Shown here piece after piece: positions 1 through 5,351 of a DNA stretch of 5,425 bases. The stretch comes from Methylophilales bacterium (GTDB lineage: Bacteria > Pseudomonadota > Gammaproteobacteria > Burkholderiales > Methylophilaceae). Position 1 is the first letter of the stretch; every line of letters starts with the position of its first letter. Made by a program: the position numbers and the translations under genes. The notes beneath the pieces are model-generated. The model searched no databases. It saw nothing but the letters and a program-made list of their open reading frames with translations, and was not told where the DNA came from. The stretch is from NCBI GenBank assembly GCA_013205275.1, contig JABMNG010000018.1:1-5425 (forward strand), in the 5' to 3' direction.

Positions 1-59
1 AGAAACCAGCAGCTAAGAAACCAGCAGCTAAGAAACCAGCAGCTAAGAAACCAGCAGCT
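1..59 (+). repeat. 15-bp tandem repeat (AAGAAACCAGCAGCT), about four copies
   Basis: Four copies of the 15-mer run from base 1 (first copy lacking its first base) to base 59, identical at every visible position including third codon positions. Each unit encodes K-K-P-A-A in the frame of the histone-like gene. The array continues beyond the left edge, so the total copy number is unknown. Because the unit is a multiple of three, gain or loss of copies would change tail length without breaking the frame. Confidence 0.95.
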
Positions 60-71
60 AAAAAGAAATAA
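1..71 (+). CDS. Histone H1-like lysine/alanine/proline-rich DNA-binding protein, C-terminal end (5' partial)
   Basis: Only the last 22 codons and the TAA stop (69-71) are visible. The frame begins at base 3; bases 1-2 are the end of a preceding codon, probably AAG. The peptide repeats K-P-A-A-K four times and ends in K-K-K. A basic, low-complexity tail of this kind is typical of bacterial histone-H1-like or AlgP-like nucleoid proteins, which bind DNA through lysine-rich, disordered C-termini; that role is inferred from composition alone. The gene is followed closely by a strong intrinsic terminator, so it ends its own transcription unit. The N-terminal part is outside the window, so a different N-terminal domain carrying a KPAA tail cannot be excluded. 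The reading frame itself is secure, because the alternative frame through the repeat contains stops. Confidence 0.75.
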   Translation, partial: KPAAKKPAAKKPAAKKPAAKKK

Positions 72-85
72 ATTTACAATGGTTT

Positions 86-123
86 AAAAAAAACCAAGCA
101 CTTATAATGCTTGGTTTTTTTTT
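86..123 (+). terminator. Rho-independent terminator after the histone-like gene
   Basis: A perfect inverted repeat pairs 86-100 (A8 then CCAAGCA) with 108-122 (TGCTTGG then T8) around a 7-nt loop, CTTATAA. The GC-containing core stem is 7 bp and is followed by a run of nine T residues (115-123). It lies 14 bp after the stop codon of the histone-like gene. Because the stem is flanked by an A-run and a T-run, it could also terminate transcription on the minus strand, although no minus-strand gene is seen here. Confidence 0.9.
103..108 (+). promoter_or_regulatory. Candidate -10 element (TATAAT) for yggS, inside the terminator loop
   Basis: TATAAT at 103-108 is an exact match to the sigma70 -10 consensus. 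It spans the loop of the terminator and the first base of its descending arm. Transcription would start near 115, giving a leader of only about 15 nt before the ATG at 131. The weakness is the -35: nothing close to TTGACA lies 16-18 bp upstream, there is no TGn extended -10, and the good TTTACA at 73-78 is 24 bp away. In AT-rich DNA a chance TATAAT is not rare. The support is that the preceding terminator leaves yggS otherwise without an obvious transcription source. Confidence 0.35.
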
Positions 124-130
124 ACAAAAA

Positions 131-805
131 ATGTCAAAAATTAAAAACAATATAAAAGATATCTATAACCGACTATTAAAACAGTCTGCTTGTAACCTAG
201 ATATTAAACTTTTGGTTGTTAGTAAGTCTCAAAGTGTAAAAAATATAGAAGAAGCATATGATGCTGGACAAAGACTATTCGGAGAAAATTACTTACAGGA
301 AGCATTAGAAAAAATCCAACAAATAAATAAACCAAAAATTGAATGGCATTTCATAGGCCCTATACAAAGTAATAAATGCAAATTGATTGCGGAAAATTTT
401 TCATGGGTTCAAAGTATTGATCGAATAAAGGTGGCTTCACGTATAAATGAGTATCGCGAATCAATGCCTCCAATAAATGTCTGTATTCAAATTAATATCA
501 GTAATGAGCTATCAAAAAGTGGTGTTCAACCTCATAATCTAAAGGCCTTTATAAATGAAATGAAATCCTTTCGTAATCTGAAATTAAGAGGAATAATGTC
601 AATACCATCCAACACTAATAATCCTGATAAATTATCAGAAGAATTTATGGAGCTTAGAAAGCTGTATGAAGAAATAAAATTTTCTGACCCCGATATTGAC
701 ACGCTTTCAATGGGAATGTCGAACGACTATCTTATTGCTGTAAAATATGGGGCCACTCTAATTAGAGTTGGTAGCGGTATTTTTGGATCGAGAGAATTAA
801 TATGA
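131..805 (+). CDS. yggS: Pyridoxal phosphate homeostasis protein (YggS/PLPBP family)
   Basis: This protein of 224 residues is a small cytosolic PLP-binding protein of the alanine-racemase-like TIM-barrel fold. Members carry PLP but have no known catalytic activity; they buffer the vitamin B6 pool and influence amino acid metabolism. Visible family motifs are VVSK with the expected PLP lysine at K32, DAGQRLFGENYLQE (44-57), WHFIGPIQSNK (72-82), QINIS..SKSG (120-131), LRGIMSIP (152-159), LSMGMSNDY (192-200) and the phosphate-site end IRVGSGIFGSR (211-221). Length matches the family (about 225-235). The ATG at 131 was chosen over the in-frame ATG at 107, because 107 lies in the terminator and would add MLGFFLQK, which the family lacks. 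No Shine-Dalgarno is visible before 131. The stop overlaps proC by 4 nt, a common yggS-proC arrangement. Identification is secure; the start is likely. Confidence 0.95.
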   Translation: MSKIKNNIKDIYNRLLKQSACNLDIKLLVVSKSQSVKNIEEAYDAGQRLFGENYLQEALEKIQQINKPKIEWHFIGPIQSNKCKLIAENFSWVQSIDRIKVASRINEYRESMPPINVCIQINISNELSKSGVQPHNLKAFINEMKSFRNLKLRGIMSIPSNTNNPDKLSEEFMELRKLYEEIKFSDPDIDTLSMGMSNDYLIAVKYGATLIRVGSGIFGSRELI

Positions 806-1596
806 TGATAAATTTTATTGGCGGTGGAAATATAGCGCAAGCTATTATCAACGGTCTAATTAAAAATAATTACAGTAAGAACGATATTCATGTTCTAGAA
901 ATTAACCCAGTTCAGATATCAAAAATTGAATCTGAACTAGGAGTGTCTGTGAGTAATTCCATTGATATGAGTGATGATTCAATAATCATACTTGCAGTAA
1001 AGCCCAATCAAATTGAATTAGTCTGCAAAAATATACGGCTAAGAATTAAAGATCATCTAGTTATATCTGTAGCCGCGGGTGTAAAAACTGAAAAAATATG
1101 CCAATGGCTTGGTGGGTATAAAAATATTGTTAGAGCAATGCCAAATCTAAGTGCAAAAATTCAACAAGGAATAACTGCGCTATATGTGAATAAAGATATC
1201 TCCTCATCAAGGAAGGAAGAAGCCAACAACATACTTAAGTCTGTTGGTAAGGTTATATGGCTAGATGATGAAGATAAAATTGACGCAGTAACTGCATTAT
1301 CAGGGAGTGGCCCCGCTTATGTATTTATGTTCATTGAAGCATTAATTGTAGCGGGTCAAAAAATTGGTCTTTCTTTAGAGGAAGCACAAATACTAAGTTA
1401 CTCAACAATTTATGGGTCTGCATTATTGGCAGAAAATAATACGACCAGCCTTGATGATCTAATAAAAAATGTTACTTCTAAGGGAGGGACCACGGAGCAA
1501 GGAATTAAGGTTTTAAATGATAATGATTTTAAAAAAATTATTCAACTTGCAACTGAAGCCGCATATAACAGGGCTAAAGAAATAGGTAACAATTAA
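802..1596 (+). CDS. proC: Pyrroline-5-carboxylate reductase
   Basis: This 264-residue protein fits the ProC family (about 265-275). It catalyses the last step of proline synthesis in the cytosol, NAD(P)H-dependent reduction of 1-pyrroline-5-carboxylate to L-proline. The Rossmann N-terminus shows FIGGGNIAQAI (5-15), then LAVKPNQ (64-70) and ISVAAGV (88-94). The C-terminal helical dimerisation and substrate domain shows TALSGSGPAYVFMFIEA (164-180) and TSKGGTTEQGI (225-235), both well conserved. One oddity is that the usual MPNTP after the Rossmann domain reads MPNLS (113-117). Two adjacent ATG codons (802 and 805) could start it: the first overlaps yggS as ATGA, the second by one base. GAGAGA at 790-795 is a usable ribosome site for either. 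The overlap with yggS suggests translational coupling and co-transcription. Confidence 0.96.
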   Translation: MMINFIGGGNIAQAIINGLIKNNYSKNDIHVLEINPVQISKIESELGVSVSNSIDMSDDSIIILAVKPNQIELVCKNIRLRIKDHLVISVAAGVKTEKICQWLGGYKNIVRAMPNLSAKIQQGITALYVNKDISSSRKEEANNILKSVGKVIWLDDEDKIDAVTALSGSGPAYVFMFIEALIVAGQKIGLSLEEAQILSYSTIYGSALLAENNTTSLDDLIKNVTSKGGTTEQGIKVLNDNDFKKIIQLATEAAYNRAKEIGNN

Positions 1597-1602
1597 TTCA
1601 TT

Positions 1603-2691
1603 ATGGGAAAAAATATTGTTGTTGGGCTTTCTGGTGGAGTAGATTCAGCTGTTACTGCTTGGCTACTTAAAAACCAAGGATTTAATGTCACAGCTCTTTT
1701 TATGAAAAACTGGGAGGATGACAATGACGATGAGTACTGCTCAAGTCGACAGGATCTCATTGACGCAGTGTCTGTTGCTGAAAAAATTGGTATTGATATC
1801 CAGGTTGTTAATTTCGCAAAAGAATACAAAGAAAAAGTATTTTCACTTTTTATTAATGGCCTAGAAAAAGGGATTACTCCAAATCCAGATATTTTATGCA
1901 ATTCAGAAATAAAATTTAATGCATTTTTGGATCATGCGATAAAGTTAGGTGCAGATAAAATTGCAACAGGACATTACGCAAAAGTAAATGAAATTAACGG
2001 GCATTACCAACTACTTAAAGGCGATGACGGCACAAAGGACCAAAGTTATTTTTTATATAGACTCAATCAAAAACAGCTTTCTAAGTCATTATTTCCTTTA
2101 GGCAAGCTTTTAAAAAGTGAAGTGAGAGACATTGCAAAAGACAACAACCTACACAATCACAACAAAAAGGACTCAACCGGAATCTGCTTTATTGGGGAGC
2201 GACCATTTGCACAATTTCTTAGTAGGTATATTAAAAAAAATAAAGGTGATATCGTTGACTGCAATGATAAAGTGATCGGGGAACACGATGGTATAAATTT
2301 TTATACTATAGGCCAGCGACAAGGTTTGAAAATTGGCGGTATCAAGGAAGGTAATGGGCAGCCTTGGTTTGTGATTGATAAAAACTTCGAGAAAAATCAA
2401 CTCATTATTGCACAGGGGCATCAAAATCCTATGTTATTAAAGGATGGTTTAAGTGCCATTGATATGCACTGGATTTCAAATGAAGCGCCCAAATTAAATT
2501 GGGTTTACTCCGCCAAAACAAGATATCGACAACCTGATGCTCCATGTGAAATTGATAGTATTGATAACCAATGCTGCAAGATAATATTTGGACAAAAACA
2601 ATGGGCTGTTACCCCCGGGCAATCAGTAGTAGTCTACGAGAGTAACGTTTGCCTTGGTGGTGGATTTATTAAAAATTCAATTAATATTTAG
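1603..2691 (+). CDS. mnmA: tRNA-specific 2-thiouridylase MnmA
   Basis: At 362 residues this is full length for the family. MnmA adenylates U34 of tRNA Lys, Glu and Gln with ATP and inserts sulfur delivered by a cysteine desulfurase and Tus-type relay, giving the s2U wobble base. Visible features are the PP-loop SGGVDS (10-15), LFMKNWEDD (32-40), NPDILCN (94-100) with the catalytic Cys99 and conserved Asp96, EIKFNAFLDHA (102-112), ATGHYAKV (121-128), KDQSYFLYRL (145-154), and STGICFIGER (191-200) with the second catalytic Cys195. The C-terminal part contains YTIGQRQGL (234-242) and the beta-barrel end with RYRQPDAPC (307-315). Both catalytic cysteines are present, so the enzyme should be active. 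It starts 6 nt after proC with no Shine-Dalgarno at normal distance, and lies in the same tight gene run. Identification is secure. Confidence 0.97.
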   Translation: MGKNIVVGLSGGVDSAVTAWLLKNQGFNVTALFMKNWEDDNDDEYCSSRQDLIDAVSVAEKIGIDIQVVNFAKEYKEKVFSLFINGLEKGITPNPDILCNSEIKFNAFLDHAIKLGADKIATGHYAKVNEINGHYQLLKGDDGTKDQSYFLYRLNQKQLSKSLFPLGKLLKSEVRDIAKDNNLHNHNKKDSTGICFIGERPFAQFLSRYIKKNKGDIVDCNDKVIGEHDGINFYTIGQRQGLKIGGIKEGNGQPWFVIDKNFEKNQLIIAQGHQNPMLLKDGLSAIDMHWISNEAPKLNWVYSAKTRYRQPDAPCEIDSIDNQCCKIIFGQKQWAVTPGQSVVVYESNVCLGGGFIKNSINI

Positions 2692-2696
2692 CTAAT

Positions 2697-3563
2697 ATGA
2701 CTTCAAACATAAAGCTTAATTTCTCCAAAAAAATTCTCCAAGATGCAATATTAATGAATATTGGCATTGCTTTAGATGAGGACCTGGGTGCAATTGATAA
2801 GACGGGGCAATTAATACCTAAACATAAAAAAGGCATTGCAATTATTAAGTCAAATCAAAGCGCCATCTTATGTGGCTCTCCCTGGGTTAACTCTTGCTTT
2901 AAAAAAATAAATAATAAAATAAAAATTAATTGGCTTGCTTTAGAAGGAGAATCGATTAAGAAGGGCCAGAAAATTTGCGAAATAGATGGGGCCTACATTG
3001 ACCTATTGGCTGGGGAAAGAGTTGCCCTAAATTTCCTACAAACATTATCAGGCACTGCTACTGAAACTCATAAAATGGCTATTTTAATAAAAAATTATGA
3101 TACGAAGCTTTTTGATACACGTAAAACTATTCCGGGTTTACGCATTGCCCAAAAATATGCCGTTAAAATTGGTGGTGGGGAGAATCAAAGGCTGGGATTA
3201 TATGATCAGATCCTAATAAAAGAAAATCACATTAAATCATTTCTTAATATTTCAGATTTATTAGAAAAATCAAACCTTAGAAATAAATTGGATAAGGTTC
3301 AAGTGGAGGTCGAAAATGCATCACAACTCAAAATTGCATTGAGCTATGGCATTAGAAATATATTGTTGGATAATTTCAGTGTAAAGGCAATAATAAAATC
3401 AATTCAAATAAATAAAAATAGGGCTGTTTTGGAAGCTTCAGGAAACATTAATAATAAAAATATACTAAAGTATGCAAAAACTGGAGTCCAAAGAATTTCT
3501 GTTGGCTTAATTACAAAAAATATTAATTCAATTGATTTTTCGATGGATATTCAGCTTAAATAA
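2697..3563 (+). CDS. nadC: Nicotinate-nucleotide pyrophosphorylase (quinolinate phosphoribosyltransferase)
   Basis: This 288-residue enzyme converts quinolinate and PRPP to nicotinate mononucleotide, CO2 and pyrophosphate in the de novo NAD pathway. The N-terminal domain shows ALDEDLG (25-31), where the family has EDxG, and LAGERVALNFLQTLSGTAT (104-122). The barrel shows DTRKTIPGLR (140-149), QKYAVKIGGGENQRLGLYD (152-170), LIKENHI (173-179), VEVEN (203-207), LEASGNI (245-251) and TGVQRISVG (262-270). The substrate-binding arginines and lysines in these motifs are present. In the GGGxNHR motif His is Gln (position 164), which I believe occurs in other betaproteobacterial NadC proteins. It starts 5 nt after mnmA with no Shine-Dalgarno and is the last gene of the run; no terminator follows. 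nadA and nadB are not in the window. Confidence 0.96.
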   Translation: MTSNIKLNFSKKILQDAILMNIGIALDEDLGAIDKTGQLIPKHKKGIAIIKSNQSAILCGSPWVNSCFKKINNKIKINWLALEGESIKKGQKICEIDGAYIDLLAGERVALNFLQTLSGTATETHKMAILIKNYDTKLFDTRKTIPGLRIAQKYAVKIGGGENQRLGLYDQILIKENHIKSFLNISDLLEKSNLRNKLDKVQVEVENASQLKIALSYGIRNILLDNFSVKAIIKSIQINKNRAVLEASGNINNKNILKYAKTGVQRISVGLITKNINSIDFSMDIQLK

Positions 3564-3574
3564 GCTCCTTGGAA

Positions 3575-3604
3575 TTGACCAAACAGGTGCAAACAAGGTA
3601 TTCT
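3575..3604 (+). promoter_or_regulatory. Putative sigma70 promoter for ilvI-ilvH
   Basis: In the 66-nt gap after nadC, TTGACC (3575-3580, five of six to the -35 consensus) is followed after 18 bp by TATTCT (3599-3604, four of six to the -10). Transcription would begin near 3611, leaving about 19 nt before the ATG at 3630. This is the only gap after yggS large enough for a promoter. A short dyad, TTGG-N6-CCAA (3569-3582), overlaps the -35 and could be an operator half-site pair, but it may be chance. There is no room or sequence for a leader peptide with branched-chain codons, so classical attenuation is not supported. Confidence 0.5.
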
Positions 3605-3629
3605 AGTCGTTTATTAATATTTGGCCTTC

Positions 3630-5351
3630 ATGAAACCTGAAATTATCACTGGTGCAGAAATAGTTATTCGTTCCCTTCATGAAGAGAGCGTTGAATTTGT
3701 ATTTGGGTACCCTGGAGGAGCAGTGCTCAATATTTATGATGCCATTTTTAATCAATCAAAATTCAAACATGTTCTTGTTCGACATGAACAAGCTGCTGTC
3801 CATGCTGCTGATGCATTTTCCCGGGCAACAGGAAAGGTTGGGGTTGCGTTAGTTACCTCTGGGCCGGGGGCAACAAATGCAGTAACTGGTATTGCGACTG
3901 CCTACATGGACTCAATTCCAATGGTAATTATAAGCGGGCAGGTTCCCACTCACGCCATTGGGCAGGATGCTTTCCAGGAGTGCGATACTGTAGGGATTAC
4001 TCGGCCATGTGTAAAACATAATTTTTTAGTTAAAGACATTAAAAACATTGCAGAGACAATCAAAAAAGCTTTTTATCTTGCTGCATCAGGAAGGCCAGGC
4101 CCAGTTCTTGTAGATATTCCAAAAGATATTACGGCCGAGTCCGCAGAGTTTATTTACCCAAAAACAGTTTCACTCCGATCATATAATCCTGTTACAAAAG
4201 GTCATAATGGACAGATAAAAAAGGCAGTAGAGCTTTTAGTTAAAGCCAATAGGCCCATGGTTTATTCGGGTGGTGGTGTTATCTTAGGGGATGCCTCTGA
4301 ATCATTGACTTCATTTGTGAATAAATTAGGATTGCCCATAACAAGCACTCTGATGGGGCTTGGTGGCTTTCCGGCATCTGATAGTAAATTTCAAGGCATG
4401 TTGGGCATGCATGGTACCTATCAAGCAAACATGGCGATGCAGGACTGTGATGTATTGCTCGCTGTTGGCGCCAGATTTGATGATAGGGTAATCGGCAATC
4501 CCGAGCATTTTTTAGCAAAACCAAAAAAAATTATTCATATCGATATTGACCCCGCTTCAATTTCTAAGAGAGTGCAAATTGATGTCCCTATTGTTGGAGA
4601 TGTTAAGAGTGTTCTGGATGACATGCTTTTGGCTTATAACGACATCAAAAATACCCATAATAAAGAAGCCACATCTGATTGGTTAAATCAAATAAATGAA
4701 TGGACCAAAAAAGATTGTATGGCTTACGAAGATGACGGCACTGAAATTAAGCCTCAGCGTGTAATACAAATGCTCCATAAAGTCACTAAAGGAGAAGCAT
4801 TTGTTACCTCCGACGTGGGTCAGCATCAAATGTGGGCTGCACAATATTATCCCTTCGATAAACCAAGGCGCTGGATTAACTCAGGCGGCTTAGGCACAAT
4901 GGGTGTTGGCTTGCCCTATGCAATGGGATGTCAACTAGCTTTTCCTGAATCTCAGGTTGCATGTGTAACAGGCGAAGCCTCGATTCAAATGTGTATTCAA
5001 GAGCTTTCAACATGCAAACAATTTCATCTGCCCATTAAAATTATTAACCTAAATAATAGGTATATGGGAATGGTAAGACAGTGGCAAGAATTTTTTTATG
5101 GAAATCGTTATGCAGAATCTTATATGGAAGCGCTCCCAGATTTTGTTAAGCTAGCTGAGGCTTATGGTCATGTAGGAATGAAAATTGAGAAGTCATCAGA
5201 TATTGAACCTGCATTAAAAGAAGCATTCAGTCCAAAGCTTAAAGAGCGATTAGTATTTATGGACTTTATAACCGATCAAAAAGAAAATGTATTTCCAATG
5301 ATTCCTAATGGCAAAGGTTTGTCAGAGATGATTTTGGCAGAGGATCTATAA
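3630..5351 (+). CDS. ilvI: Acetolactate synthase (acetohydroxyacid synthase) large catalytic subunit
   Basis: This 573-residue subunit condenses two pyruvates to acetolactate, or pyruvate with 2-ketobutyrate to acetohydroxybutyrate, the first common step of valine, leucine and isoleucine synthesis. It needs thiamine diphosphate, Mg2+ and FAD. Order of domains: PYR domain (about 1-170) with FGYPGGAVLNIYDA (25-38), catalytic Glu53 in RHEQAAVHAADAF and SGPGATNAVTGIATAY (77-92), then SGQVPTHAIGQDAFQE (102-117); FAD-binding middle (about 190-330) with ARFDDR (281-286); PP domain (about 375-545) with SDVGQHQMWAAQYY (394-407), the diphosphate motif and NN at 475-476, and RQWQEFFYGNRY (483-494). The usual GDG of the diphosphate motif reads GEA (448-450). 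ATG at 3630 is preferred; an in-frame TTG at 3621 would add only three residues. No Shine-Dalgarno is visible. ilvH follows with no gap. The name ilvB would be equally acceptable. Confidence 0.96.
   Translation: MKPEIITGAEIVIRSLHEESVEFVFGYPGGAVLNIYDAIFNQSKFKHVLVRHEQAAVHAADAFSRATGKVGVALVTSGPGATNAVTGIATAYMDSIPMVIISGQVPTHAIGQDAFQECDTVGITRPCVKHNFLVKDIKNIAETIKKAFYLAASGRPGPVLVDIPKDITAESAEFIYPKTVSLRSYNPVTKGHNGQIKKAVELLVKANRPMVYSGGGVILGDASESLTSFVNKLGLPITSTLMGLGGFPASDSKFQGMLGMHGTYQANMAMQDCDVLLAVGARFDDRVIGNPEHFLAKPKKIIHIDIDPASISKRVQIDVPIVGDVKSVLDDMLLAYNDIKNTHNKEATSDWLNQINEWTKKDCMAYEDDGTEIKPQRVIQMLHKVTKGEAFVTSDVGQHQMWAAQYYPFDKPRRWINSGGLGTMGVGLPYAMGCQLAFPESQVACVTGEASIQMCIQELSTCKQFHLPIKIINLNNRYMGMVRQWQEFFYGNRYAESYMEALPDFVKLAEAYGHVGMKIEKSSDIEPALKEAFSPKLKERLVFMDFITDQKENVFPMIPNGKGLSEMILAEDL
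5339..5344 (+). promoter_or_regulatory. Shine-Dalgarno (AGAGGA) for ilvH
   Basis: AGAGGA lies inside the last codons of ilvI, 7 nt before the TTG at 5352. It supports TTG as the ilvH start and fits translation of the two subunits from one message. Confidence 0.6.

Noticed and set aside
1..59. CRISPR-like or intergenic direct repeat array
   Set aside because: The 15-bp units are directly adjacent with no spacers and encode an in-frame K-K-P-A-A tail ending in a stop codon, so this is coding repeat, not CRISPR.
73..78. TTTACA as -35 for the TATAAT at 103-108
   Set aside because: The spacer would be 24 bp, far outside the 16-18 bp range for sigma70.
1593..1901. Open frame of 102 codons on the minus strand opposite the start of mnmA
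   Set aside because: It lies antisense to the conserved PP-loop end of mnmA, its translation has no recognisable domain, and both ends overlap well-supported genes. It is a shadow frame.
2173..2424. Open frame of 83 codons on the minus strand inside mnmA
   Set aside because: It lies entirely antisense to conserved MnmA sequence, with no family resemblance and no sign of its own ribosome site.
3553..3566. Palindrome AGCTTA-AA-TAAGCT at the nadC stop codon as a terminator
   Set aside because: The loop of 2 nt is too tight, the stem is 6 bp and mostly A/T, and no T-run follows.
3567..3598. CCTTG...CAAGG pairing across the nadC-ilvI gap as a hairpin
   Set aside because: The stem is only 5 bp, the loop is 22 nt, and there is no T-run; it is probably chance.
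3621..3629. TTG at 3621 as the ilvI start
   Set aside because: It adds only L/M-A-F before the ATG at 3630. The family start resembles M-K-P-E-I-I-T-G-A-E, and no Shine-Dalgarno favours the TTG.
4279..4524. Two minus-strand open frames inside ilvI (4279-4524 and 4326-4508)
   Set aside because: Both overlap each other and the conserved FAD-binding middle domain of ilvI. Their translations look like random antisense products rich in Cys, His and Arg.
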